Shown here: positions 1-7,300 of the stretch, one piece after another
How positions within the stretch are numbered: position 1 is the stretch's first letter
Layout: each line of letters starts with the position of its first letter
NCBI GenBank assembly: GCA_910586105.1
Contig: CAJUGU010000050.1
Coordinates: forward strand, 198-25,439
Direction: 5' to 3'
DNA: 25,242 nucleotides
DNA from: an uncultured Eubacteriales bacterium
GTDB lineage: Bacteria > Bacillota > Clostridia > Oscillospirales > Butyricicoccaceae
Notes under the pieces: model-generated
Seen by the model: the letters and a program-made list of their open reading frames with translations, nothing else
What the model was told of the DNA's origin: nothing
Databases searched by the model: none
Translations under genes and position numbers: made by a program

Positions 1-151
1 GCTGTCCGCGCAGGACCGGGATTCTCAAGGGCAGAGCCCTTGAGCGCTGTCCGCGCAGGACCGGGATTCTCAAGGGCAGAGCCCTTGAGCGCTGTCCGCG
101 TAGGACCGGGATTCCAAAGGGCAGAGCCCTTTGGCGCCGTCCGCGGAGGAC
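1..151. repeat. 45-bp tandem hairpin repeat, 3 copies plus a partial fourth
   Basis: Units run 1-45, 46-90 and 91-135; a fourth starts at 136 and breaks off after about 16 bases. Each unit carries a perfect 9-bp inverted repeat around an AGA loop (24-44, 69-89, 114-134). Units 1 and 2 are identical. Unit 3 differs at two stem positions, and both changes are compensated on the other arm, so the hairpin is kept. There are no spacers, so this is not CRISPR. It lies directly upstream of hemL. A 14-base piece of the unit recurs at the right edge of the window. Confidence 0.92.
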
Positions 152-173
152 ATCAAAATAAAGGAGTGATCGT

Positions 174-1502
174 ATGGGATCGTTGGAGTTGTTTGAACGC
201 GCAAAACAGGTGCTGCCCGGCGGCGTGAATTCGCCAGTCCGCGCCTTCCGCGCCGTCGGCGGGAATCCGCCCTTCCTCACAAGGGGCGAAGGCTGCCGCG
301 TATGGGATGCAGACGGACGCGAATATATCGATTTCGTCGGGTCGTGGGGCCCCCTCATCTTAGGCCACAGCCACCCCGCCGTCCTCGAAGAAGTGGAACG
401 CGCCATGCGCGACGGGCTTTCGTTCGGCGCGCCCACCGAACGAGAAGTCAAAATGGCCGAGCTGCTCGTGGAAGTCGTGCCCGGCGTCGACATGGTGCGC
501 ATGGTCAATTCCGGTACCGAAGCCGTTATGAGCGCCGTCCGGCTGGCAAGGGGCGCGACCGGCAGGGAAAAGCTCGTGAAGTTCGACGGCTGCTACCACG
601 GACACTCCGACGCAATGCTCGTCGGCGCAGGCTCCGGCGCTCTGACGCAGGGCGTGCCCGATTCCGCAGGCGTCACCCGCGGCGCGGCGCAGGATACCCT
701 GCTCGCAAAGTTCAACGATCTGAACAGCGTCGCCGCGCTGTTTGAGGCAAACCCCGGGCAGATCGCCGCCGTCGTCGTCGAGCCAGTGGCCGCGAATATG
801 GGCGTTGTACCTCCCGCTGAAGGATTCCTGCCCGGGCTGCGCCAGCTGTGCGACCGCCACGGCGCGCTCCTGATTTTCGACGAAGTCATTACCGGGTTCC
901 GGCTGGGGCTCGGCGGCGCGCAGGCCTACTTTCACGTGAAGGCCGACCTTGTCACCTTCGGTAAGATCGTCGGCGGCGGGATGCCCGTTGGCGCTTACGC
1001 AGGCCGCCGGGAACTGATGCGGCAGGTCGCGCCGCTCGGCCCTGTCTATCAGGCTGGCACCCTCTCCGGGAATCCCGTCGCAATGGCGGCAGGTCTGGCG
1101 CAGATCCGCCTCCTGCAGGAACGCCCCGAGGTTTACGGCGAAATCGAGACGAAGGCCGAACGGCTGGCGCAGGGCTTGCGCCAGTGCGCCGGGAAATATG
1201 GCGTCCCGCTTCAGGTCAACCGCTGCGCCGGGCTGGTCTGCCCCTACTTTACCGCAGCGCCGGTCCGCTCGTTCGATGACGCGAAGCGCTCCGATCTCGA
1301 CCGGTTCCGCACATACTTCCACGCCATGCTGGCGCGCGGGATTTACCTTGCCCCGTCGCAGTTTGAGGCGGTGTTCGTGAACGCAAGCCACGCCGACGAG
1401 GATATCGAAGCCGCCTGCGCCGCAGCAGACGCGGCCTTCGCCGCCCTCGCCGGCGCGGAAAGCGGATCGGAGGGCGCAAAATGCGGCAGTTTTGGATCAT
1501 AG
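174..1502 (+). CDS. hemL: Glutamate-1-semialdehyde 2,1-aminomutase (HemL)
   Basis: PLP enzyme that converts glutamate-1-semialdehyde to 5-aminolevulinate, the precursor of uroporphyrinogen III and so of the corrin ring. The 442-residue product has the family N-terminus (ELFERAKQVLPGGVNSPVRA), an NSGTEA substrate/PLP motif, the YHGHSD motif, FDEVITGFR, and the Schiff-base lysine in TFGKIVGGGMPVGAY at about residue 264. The C-terminal tail is a little longer than usual and low in complexity. The start is ATG with AAGGAG 7 nt upstream. The end overlaps the next gene by 22 bp, which suggests coupled translation. Its place at the head of this cobalamin cluster suggests a tetrapyrrole supply role for B12. 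Its substrate is normally made by HemA (glutamyl-tRNA reductase), which is not in the window. Confidence 0.97.
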   Translation: MGSLELFERAKQVLPGGVNSPVRAFRAVGGNPPFLTRGEGCRVWDADGREYIDFVGSWGPLILGHSHPAVLEEVERAMRDGLSFGAPTEREVKMAELLVEVVPGVDMVRMVNSGTEAVMSAVRLARGATGREKLVKFDGCYHGHSDAMLVGAGSGALTQGVPDSAGVTRGAAQDTLLAKFNDLNSVAALFEANPGQIAAVVVEPVAANMGVVPPAEGFLPGLRQLCDRHGALLIFDEVITGFRLGLGGAQAYFHVKADLVTFGKIVGGGMPVGAYAGRRELMRQVAPLGPVYQAGTLSGNPVAMAAGLAQIRLLQERPEVYGEIETKAERLAQGLRQCAGKYGVPLQVNRCAGLVCPYFTAAPVRSFDDAKRSDLDRFRTYFHAMLARGIYLAPSQFEAVFVNASHADEDIEAACAAADAAFAALAGAESGSEGAKCGSFGS

Positions 1503-2680
1503 GAGCCGGGACTGGCGCGCCCGAAGGGCTGACCGGCGAAGCGCGCGCCGCGCTGCTGCGTGCCGACCGCGCCTTCGCCGTCCCCCGCCTGGCGGAACGC
1601 TTATCTGCCCTGCGCCCGGTTGAAGCCGTCCCCCTTTCGCAGCTGGCCGAGGCCGCGACCGCTGCGGAAGTCCCCGGCGCGGCCCTGCTGGTTTCCGGCG
1701 ATCCCGGCTTTTTCAGCGCCGCCCGATCGCTTCGGCAGGCGCTGGCCCCCTTTGGGGAGGTGTCTGTGCTGTGCGGCGTAAGCAGCCTGCAAGCCTTCTG
1801 CGCGCGCCTTGGCGAACGCTGGGACGACGCGGCCTTTTTCAGCCTGCACGGACGCGCGGGCGGTCTGCTCGGAGCCGTCAGCTACCAGCCGAAGGTGTTC
1901 GCCCTCACCGGCGGGCAGAAGCGGGCGCAGGATCTTTGCCGCGAGCTGGCCGAAGCCGGGCTTGGCGGCGTGCGCGTTGCCGTCGGAGAAGACCTGGGAG
2001 CGCCCGGGGAACGGATCTTCCACGGCACAGCCGAACAGGCGGCGGCGCTCGATTGCGGCGACCTCGCGGTGCTCCTGGTCGAAAACGACCGCCCTGCCGA
2101 TCCCTCCCGGGCGCTGTTCGACCGCGATTTTGTCCGTGGCAAAGTGCCGATGACCAAGCAGGAAATACGGTGGGCGGCGGCGGCGCTGCTCTCCCCAGGG
2201 CCGGAAGACACCGTTTACGACATCGGCGCAGGCACTGGCTCGGTCGCGCTCGAACTTGGGCGGCGCGCCTGCCGGGGAATGGTTTATGCGGTCGAACGCT
2301 CGCCGGAAGCGCTCGACCTGCTTGATACCAACCGCCGCGCGCTCGGCGGCTTCAACGTGCTGCCTGTCGCAGGCCGCGCGCCCGAAGCCCTGCGGGATTT
2401 GCCCGCCCCGGACGCGGCGTTTATCGGCGGCTCCGGCGGGGAGCTTCCCGTCATCCTGACCGCCCTGCGGGAGAAAAATCCCGCCGTGCGCGTAGTCATA
2501 AGCGCCATAGCGCTGGAAACGCTCGAACAGGCGCGCCGCGCCCTCCGCGAATGCGGTTTCGCAGACGTGGAAGTTTGCCAGATCGCCGCCGCGCGGGGCA
2601 GGCCGGCGGGCGGTCACACCCTGCTGACCGCGAACAATCCCGTGTTCCTGCTCTCCGGAGGAGGCCTGCGCGATGCATGA
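1481..2680 (+). CDS. cbiET: Fused cobalt-precorrin C5,C15-methyltransferase/decarboxylase CbiE-CbiT (CobL-type)
   Basis: Bifunctional corrin-ring enzyme that methylates C5 and C15 and decarboxylates the C12 acetate side chain, with SAM as donor. The 399-residue product joins two domains. Residues 1 to about 200 are CbiE-like tetrapyrrole methylase, with a GAGTGAPEGLT opening and VSGDPGFFS. From about 215 it is CbiT-like, starting MTKQEIRWAA, with the class I SAM-binding motif VYDIGAGTGS near residues 245-254. CbiE and CbiT are separate in many anaerobic-pathway genomes and fused in CobL. The start is an ATG with GGAGG upstream, inside the end of hemL. It overlaps cbiA by 8 bp. The presence of cbiK suggests that the substrate is cobalt-precorrin (anaerobic route). 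Confidence 0.94.
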   Translation: MRQFWIIGAGTGAPEGLTGEARAALLRADRAFAVPRLAERLSALRPVEAVPLSQLAEAATAAEVPGAALLVSGDPGFFSAARSLRQALAPFGEVSVLCGVSSLQAFCARLGERWDDAAFFSLHGRAGGLLGAVSYQPKVFALTGGQKRAQDLCRELAEAGLGGVRVAVGEDLGAPGERIFHGTAEQAAALDCGDLAVLLVENDRPADPSRALFDRDFVRGKVPMTKQEIRWAAAALLSPGPEDTVYDIGAGTGSVALELGRRACRGMVYAVERSPEALDLLDTNRRALGGFNVLPVAGRAPEALRDLPAPDAAFIGGSGGELPVILTALREKNPAVRVVISAIALETLEQARRALRECGFADVEVCQIAAARGRPAGGHTLLTANNPVFLLSGGGLRDA

Positions 2681-4019
2681 CCGTTTCCTGATCGCCGGGA
2701 CGGGCTCCGGCTGCGGCAAAACGACCGTTGCCGCAGCGGTTCTGCGGGCGCTGTCGCGGCGGGGCGTCCCGCTGCGCGCCTTCAAGTGCGGCCCCGATTA
2801 CATCGATCCCATGTTCCATACCGCCGCCCTCGGCGTGCCCTCGCGCAGCCTTGACCTGTTCTTTGAGACCGAAACGGGCGTGCGCGCCCAGCTTGCGCGG
2901 GCGCTCTCCACCGGCGCGGTCGGCGTGATCGAAGGCGCGATGGGCTTTTATGATGGGGCGTTGGGCACGACCGACGCCGCGTCCGCCGCCCATCTCGCCC
3001 GCGCCACCGGCACGCCCGCCGTGCTTGTCGCCCGTCCGAAAGGGCAGTCGCTTTCGCTCGCGGCGGTGCTGAAAGGCTTCCGCGACTTTGCGCCGAATAC
3101 CCTCGCCGGGGTGATCCTGAACGGCGTTTCACCGGGGATGTATCCCTATTATCGCGGGATTGCCGAACAGGCGGGCCTGCCCGCCTATGGCTTCCTGCCC
3201 GATCTGCCGGAAGCGGGCTTCCCCGACCGGCACCTTGGGCTGGTCACGGCGGGGGAGATCGCAGGCTTGCAGGGCAAGCTCGACCGTCTCGCCGACGCGG
3301 CGGAGCAGTCGATTGACCTGAACGGCCTGCTGGCGCTCGCGGCGCGCGCGCAGCCAATCCCTGACCGAACAGATGCGCTGGCGTCGGCTTGCAGCGGGAA
3401 GGTGCGCGTCGCCGTTGCCCGTGACGCGGCCTTCTGCTTCTATTACGACGATAACTTCGATGTGCTGCGGGAGCTGGGCGCGGAGCTTGTCGAATTTTCG
3501 CCCCTCGAAGACCGGTCGCTGCCCGAAGGGACGCAGGGGGTTTACCTTGGAGGCGGGTATCCGGAGCTGCACGCCGCCCGCCTCGCCGCCAACGCAGAAA
3601 TGCGGCAGGCGATCCGGCAGGCGGTTGGGCGCGGCCTGCCGGTAATCGCCGAATGCGGAGGATTCCTTTACCTGCTGCACGAGCTTGCAGGCGCGGACGG
3701 CGTGCCCTACCCGATGGCGGGCGCGCTGCCCGGCGCGGCGCGTCTGACCGACCGCCTGCAGCCCTTCGGCTACGTTACCCTGACTGCCGAAAGCGACTCG
3801 CTGCTCGCGCGCCGCGGGGAAACCATCCGCGCCCACGAGTTCCATTACGCGCAGGCGGAGGACGCGGGCGGCGGTTTCCGCGCCGTCAAGCCAAACGGCA
3901 GGGGCTGGCCGTGCGTCCACACCGGGCCGGCCCTTTACGCGGGCTTTCCGCACCTGTATTTCCGTTCCAATCCTGAATTCGCGGCGCGTTTTGTGCGGAA
4001 ATGCGCCGCCGTGAGGTGA
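2673..4019 (+). CDS. cbiA: Cobyrinic acid a,c-diamide synthase (CbiA/CobB)
   Basis: ATP- and glutamine-dependent amidation of the a and c carboxylates of (cobalt) cobyrinic acid. The 448-residue product has an N-terminal dethiobiotin-synthetase-like ATPase domain with P-loop GTGSGCGKTT near residues 9-18 and FKCGPDYIDPMFH. A C-terminal class I glutamine amidotransferase domain has the nucleophile cysteine at about residue 328 (IAECGGFLYL) and an HEFHY histidine near the end. Length and motif order are typical. The start ATG lies inside the end of cbiET with GGAGGAGG upstream. The hydrogenobyrinic versus cobyrinic acid preference cannot be read from sequence; the operon context favours the cobalt-containing substrate. 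Confidence 0.96.
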   Translation: MHDRFLIAGTGSGCGKTTVAAAVLRALSRRGVPLRAFKCGPDYIDPMFHTAALGVPSRSLDLFFETETGVRAQLARALSTGAVGVIEGAMGFYDGALGTTDAASAAHLARATGTPAVLVARPKGQSLSLAAVLKGFRDFAPNTLAGVILNGVSPGMYPYYRGIAEQAGLPAYGFLPDLPEAGFPDRHLGLVTAGEIAGLQGKLDRLADAAEQSIDLNGLLALAARAQPIPDRTDALASACSGKVRVAVARDAAFCFYYDDNFDVLRELGAELVEFSPLEDRSLPEGTQGVYLGGGYPELHAARLAANAEMRQAIRQAVGRGLPVIAECGGFLYLLHELAGADGVPYPMAGALPGAARLTDRLQPFGYVTLTAESDSLLARRGETIRAHEFHYAQAEDAGGGFRAVKPNGRGWPCVHTGPALYAGFPHLYFRSNPEFAARFVRKCAAVR

Positions 4020-4024
4020 TCGTT

Positions 4025-5086
4025 ATGACACAACTGGAAAACGTCCTTGCGGGCGTCCGCCCGCCCTGTGAAACGAGTATGGAGGCGGCGCGTGCGCGCT
4101 TCCGCAGCCTGGCCATGCCGCTGGGCAGCCTGGGACGGCTGGAAGACGCGGTCGTCCGCCTTGCCGGAGCCCAGCGGGCTGTTTTGCCGCAGATTGACCG
4201 GCGCGCCGTGGTGGTATTCTGCGCCGATAATGGCGTCGTCGCGCAGGGCGTGACCCAATGCGGGCAGGAGGTGACCGCAGTCGTCGCCGAAAACATGAAC
4301 GACGGGAAAAGCGCGGTCTGCCGCATGGCGGCGCGCAGCGGCATGGAAGTCTTCCCGGTCGATATCGGCATTGCGCGCGAGGTACGGGGCGACCGCATCC
4401 TGCGCCGCAAGCTGCTGTACGGTACGCGGGACTTCACTGTGGAGCCCGCCATGTCCCGGGAAATCTGTATCCGGGCGCTGGAGGTCGGGATCGAAATGGC
4501 GCAGCGCTGCGCCGCCGGGGGCTATCAGCTGCTTTGCGCCGGGGAAATGGGCATCGGCAACACGACGACCGCCGCCGCCGTCACGGCGGCGCTGCTGGGG
4601 CTCCCGCCCGAGGAAGTCGCCGGACGTGGCGCAGGGCTGTCCTCCGAAGGGCTTGCGCGCAAGGTCGAGGCGATCCGCCGCGGACTGCGCCTGCACCGGC
4701 CTGACCCGTCGGACCCGGTCGGCGTGCTGGCGGCGGTCGGCGGGCTGGATATTGCCGGGATGGCGGGGCTGTATCTGGGCGGCGCGGCCTGCGGCGTGCC
4801 CGTCCTGCTGGACGGCGTCATTTCGGCGGCGGCTGCGCTGGCGGCGGTGCGTCTGTGCCCTGCGGCGGCGGGCTGTCTCCTGCCCTCCCACCAGTCGGCG
4901 GAACCCGCAGGGAAACGGCTGCTGGAAGCGCTGGCCATGGAACCGATCCTGACGGCGGGCCTGCGGCTGGGCGAAGGCACGGGCGCGGTAGCGGCGGCGG
5001 CGGTGCTCGATTTGGCGCTGACGGTCTATCGCGAAATGCCCGGCTTTGACGACGTTGGCATTGAGGCGTACCAGCCGCTGGCCTGA
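4025..5086 (+). CDS. cobT: Nicotinate-nucleotide:dimethylbenzimidazole phosphoribosyltransferase (CobT)
   Basis: Makes the alpha-ribazole phosphate of the lower ligand from nicotinate mononucleotide and a benzimidazole-type base. With this start the product has 353 residues, close to the Salmonella enzyme. It carries the N-terminal PLGSLGRLE motif, FCADNGVVAQGVTQ, GEMGIGNTTTAAA, and the catalytic glutamate of LGEGTGAVAA at residue 317, the same number as in Salmonella CobT. I chose the ATG at 4025, not the in-frame ATG at 4001, because GAGGTGAT sits 5 nt before it and the protein then begins like the family. The gene lies 5 bp after cbiA. No bza (anaerobic DMB synthesis) genes are seen here. 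Confidence 0.96.
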   Translation: MTQLENVLAGVRPPCETSMEAARARFRSLAMPLGSLGRLEDAVVRLAGAQRAVLPQIDRRAVVVFCADNGVVAQGVTQCGQEVTAVVAENMNDGKSAVCRMAARSGMEVFPVDIGIAREVRGDRILRRKLLYGTRDFTVEPAMSREICIRALEVGIEMAQRCAAGGYQLLCAGEMGIGNTTTAAAVTAALLGLPPEEVAGRGAGLSSEGLARKVEAIRRGLRLHRPDPSDPVGVLAAVGGLDIAGMAGLYLGGAACGVPVLLDGVISAAAALAAVRLCPAAAGCLLPSHQSAEPAGKRLLEALAMEPILTAGLRLGEGTGAVAAAAVLDLALTVYREMPGFDDVGIEAYQPLA

Positions 5087-5098
5087 CAGGAGGATGCT

Positions 5099-5632
5099 AT
5101 GCTGATTGTAGTCGCCGGGGGCGCGGCCTCCGGCAAATCGGAGCACGCCGAACGGCTGCTCTGTGAAGCCGCCCCGCCGGGGCAGCGGCTGTACGTCGCG
5201 GCCATGCAGCCCTTCGGGGAAGCAGCGCGGCGGCGGATTGAGCGGCACCGCGCCTTACGCGCCGGGAAGGGCTTCGACACCGTGGAGCGCTATACCGACC
5301 TTGCCGGGTTCGTCCCCACCCGCCGGTACGAGGGCGTGCTGCTCGAATGCCTGCCCAACCTGCTTGCTAACGAGCTGTTTTCGCCCGAAGGCGCGGGAGA
5401 GGATGCGGCGCAGACGGTCGAAGACGGCGTTTCCGCGCTTGCCAGCCGGTGCGGCACGCTGATTGTCGTGACCGGCGAACTCTTTTCGGACGGGCGCGCG
5501 TATCCGCCGGAAACCATGCGTTATCTGCACCTGCTGGCGGGGCTGGGGCGCGCGCTTGCCGCGCGGGCGGACGCGGCCTATGAATCGGTCTGCGGCATTT
5601 TGTGCCCGGTCGGGGAAGGGGGCGCGCGATGA
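5099..5632 (+). CDS. cobU: Adenosylcobinamide kinase/adenosylcobinamide-phosphate guanylyltransferase (CobU/CobP)
   Basis: Phosphorylates adenosylcobinamide and then transfers GMP to give adenosylcobinamide-GDP. The 177-residue product has the P-loop GGAASGKS (residues 7-14), an ERHRALR segment whose His50 matches the guanylylated histidine of CobU, and ECLPNLLANELF, which corresponds to the family ECxTxLxxNLL segment. The C-terminal part is divergent: the usual NEVGxGIVP stretch reads GELFSDGRAYPPE here. That stretch is well preserved in the second CobU-like protein encoded at 6417. The start ATG has AGGAGG 5 nt upstream. The stop overlaps the cobS start as ATGA. Confidence 0.9.
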   Translation: MLIVVAGGAASGKSEHAERLLCEAAPPGQRLYVAAMQPFGEAARRRIERHRALRAGKGFDTVERYTDLAGFVPTRRYEGVLLECLPNLLANELFSPEGAGEDAAQTVEDGVSALASRCGTLIVVTGELFSDGRAYPPETMRYLHLLAGLGRALAARADAAYESVCGILCPVGEGGAR

Positions 5633-6420
5633 AGGCGGTTTGGAGCGGCTTCTGCGTCGTGTTCTCGCTCTATTCCACACTTCCCGTGCCGCAGGCCCCG
5701 TGGGAGGAAAAGACCATGCGCTGGGCGCTCGCCTTCCTGCCGCTGGTCGGCGCGCTGATCGGCGGGCTCGAACTGGTGTGGTTCGCCTTCTGCCGCGCCT
5801 TCGGCGCGGACGGCCTGTTTTACGCCGCGTTTGCGGCGCTGCTGCCTGTTGCGGTCAGCGGCGGTATCCATCTGGATGGGCTGGCGGATACCTGCGACGC
5901 GCTGTGTTCCTTCGGCGACCGGGAAAAGCGGCTTGCCATCCTGAAGGACCCGCACATTGGCGCGTTCGGCGTGCTCTGGCTGGCGTCGTTCCTGCTGGCG
6001 GAAACCGCGTGCTTTGCGCAGCTGTACCGTACGCCTGCCTTTTGGCCGTGCGCGGCGGCGGCTCCGGCGCTCGCGCGGGCGCTCGGGGGGCGTAAGATCG
6101 TCGCCATGCCCTGTGCGAAAGGCTCCGGGCTGGCGCGCCAGTTTGCCGATAACAGCGACCGGCGCGCGGTCTCCCGCCTGCTCGCTATCGAAGGGATACT
6201 GTTGGCGGCGCTGCTGTTGGCGGGGACGTTCCGGTGGGGCGCGTTCGCGGCGGGCTGGACGGCGTTCGCGCTGCTCCTGCCAGCCGTTTGGAGCGCCGCC
6301 CACCGGCGGCTCTGTCTGCGGGATTTCGGCGGGATCACCGGCGACCTTGCCGGGTTTTATATTTCGACGGCCGAGCTGCTTTTGCTGGCGCTCGCCGCCA
6401 TAGGAGGGCTGTTCATATGA
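5629..6420 (+). CDS. cobS: Adenosylcobinamide-GDP ribazoletransferase (cobalamin synthase CobS)
   Basis: Integral membrane enzyme that joins adenosylcobinamide-GDP to alpha-ribazole (phosphate), closing the nucleotide loop. The 263-residue product is hydrophobic with several membrane segments. It contains the family motifs GGIHLDGLADTCDAL near residue 78 and REKRLAILKDPHIGAFG just after, which supply the metal-binding aspartates. A longer reading with a start at 5602 is open, but the ATG at 5629 gives the normal family N-terminus and an ATGA overlap with cobU, so I prefer it. The end overlaps the next gene by ATGA, so cobU, cobS and the short CobU-like gene form one translationally coupled block. 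Confidence 0.95.
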   Translation: MKAVWSGFCVVFSLYSTLPVPQAPWEEKTMRWALAFLPLVGALIGGLELVWFAFCRAFGADGLFYAAFAALLPVAVSGGIHLDGLADTCDALCSFGDREKRLAILKDPHIGAFGVLWLASFLLAETACFAQLYRTPAFWPCAAAAPALARALGGRKIVAMPCAKGSGLARQFADNSDRRAVSRLLAIEGILLAALLLAGTFRWGAFAAGWTAFALLLPAVWSAAHRRLCLRDFGGITGDLAGFYISTAELLLLALAAIGGLFI

Positions 6421-6734
6421 CGGTGTTGTTCATCGGCGGCGCGTATCAGGGGAAGGCCGCGCTTGCGCGGGAGCGGTACCCGGAACTGCCGCTCGTGCAG
6501 GGACTGCATCTTCAGGTACGGCAGGTGCTGGAAGCGGGCGGCGACCCGTCGGCGCTGCTGCCCGGGCTGCTGGGAAAGGTGGTCGCCTGCGACGAGCTTG
6601 GCTGCGGCGTCGTACCCGTCGATCCGTTTGAGGACCGCTGGCGGGAAGAGACCGGACGGCTGTGCTGTGCGCTTGCCGCGCAGGCTGACGCGGTCTATCG
6701 GGTATGGGCAGGGATCCCGCAGCGGATCAAATGA
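6417..6734 (+). CDS. Short CobU-like protein lacking the central guanylylation segment
   Basis: A 105-residue protein whose two ends resemble CobU. The N-terminus has GGAYQGKA (residues 7-14), a degenerate P-loop without the usual Ser/Thr after the lysine. The C-terminal half has DELGCGVVP (59-67), then an arginine/leucine-rich helix and a GIPQRIK end, like the NEVGxGIVP and closing G-[IL]-x-x-[RK]-[IL]-K of full-length CobU. The middle of the family, with the GMP-accepting histidine and ECxTxLxxNLL, is absent. It starts in an ATGA overlap with cobS. It may be a partner or regulatory paralogue of the CobU at 5099, or a decaying duplicate; its retained, coupled position argues for use. Exact function is unknown. 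Confidence 0.75.
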   Translation: MTVLFIGGAYQGKAALARERYPELPLVQGLHLQVRQVLEAGGDPSALLPGLLGKVVACDELGCGVVPVDPFEDRWREETGRLCCALAAQADAVYRVWAGIPQRIK

Positions 6735-6786
6735 CCCGCCGGGAAGGTTCCCTTTTCGAGGAATAAGATTCAAGGAGGAATCGAAC

Positions 6787-7260
6787 ATGGAATTACCGAT
6801 CCCCACGCATTTGCGAGGGTATTTGACCCCATGCGGCGATGAAAACGACGAATACAGCGTAACGGGGGAACTGCATTGCCCATGCGGCGGAGACTTTGAG
6901 GCCTGGGAGAGCAATGGCCGCTGCCTGCTCCGGCTGGCCTGCGCCCGCTGCGGGCGGGAGCTGCTGCTTTATGACGCGAGCCGCCACGGCTGGAACGGTT
7001 TCGTCTGCCACGCGGATTCGATCGATCATGCCAAACCGCTCGCGCGTTATGCGTGTCCGACGTGCGGAAAGACGGAATTTGCCGTTACCGTGACGGTCGG
7101 TTCGCAGGGGCGGGAGGACTTTCTGGAGGAATGCGTCGCCTTTGAAAAGGGCTTCACGCCCGAGGACTGGGTCGACGCGTTCGAAAGCCTGACCGTTACG
7201 CTCGACTGCAAAGGCTGCGGCGCGCATGAGGAAGCCTGGGCGGCGCTCGAAGCGATGTGA
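6787..7260 (+). CDS. Uncharacterised cysteine-rich (double zinc-ribbon-like) protein in the cobalamin operon
   Basis: Not a family I recognise. The 157-residue soluble protein has four Cys pairs: CPC (31, 33), CARC (52, 55), CPTC (90, 93) and CKGC (141, 144). This is what two four-cysteine zinc ribbons would look like. There is also a His/Cys-containing stretch (HGWNGFVCHADSIDH, about 67-81) between them. No signal peptide or membrane segment is seen. The ATG is preceded by AAGGAGG. The gene lies 52 bp after the short CobU-like gene and 40 bp before cbiB, on the same strand, so it is probably co-transcribed with B12 genes. A metal-related role (structural zinc or metal handling) is only a guess. 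Confidence 0.82.
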   Translation: MELPIPTHLRGYLTPCGDENDEYSVTGELHCPCGGDFEAWESNGRCLLRLACARCGRELLLYDASRHGWNGFVCHADSIDHAKPLARYACPTCGKTEFAVTVTVGSQGREDFLEECVAFEKGFTPEDWVDAFESLTVTLDCKGCGAHEEAWAALEAM

Positions 7261-7300
7261 CGGCCCGCCCACGGGATAGATCGGGAAAGGGGGAACGGGG

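Noticed and set aside
1..151. CRISPR array
   Set aside because: The units are directly abutting with no unique spacers, and no cas genes are present.
40..228. A 62-codon frame running through the tandem repeats
   Set aside because: The peptide is just the repeat unit translated several times, it overlaps the hemL start, and the repeats evolve as RNA/DNA hairpins.
360..1391. Long minus-strand open frame (343 codons) opposite hemL, and similar frames opposite cbiET, cbiA, cobT, cobQ and proC
   Set aside because: They are antisense shadows produced by high GC and codon bias. The plus-strand proteins are clear family members, and the shadows show no motifs.
4001..4024. Earlier start for cobT
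   Set aside because: It adds eight residues overlapping cbiA, and the better-placed ribosome site serves 4025.
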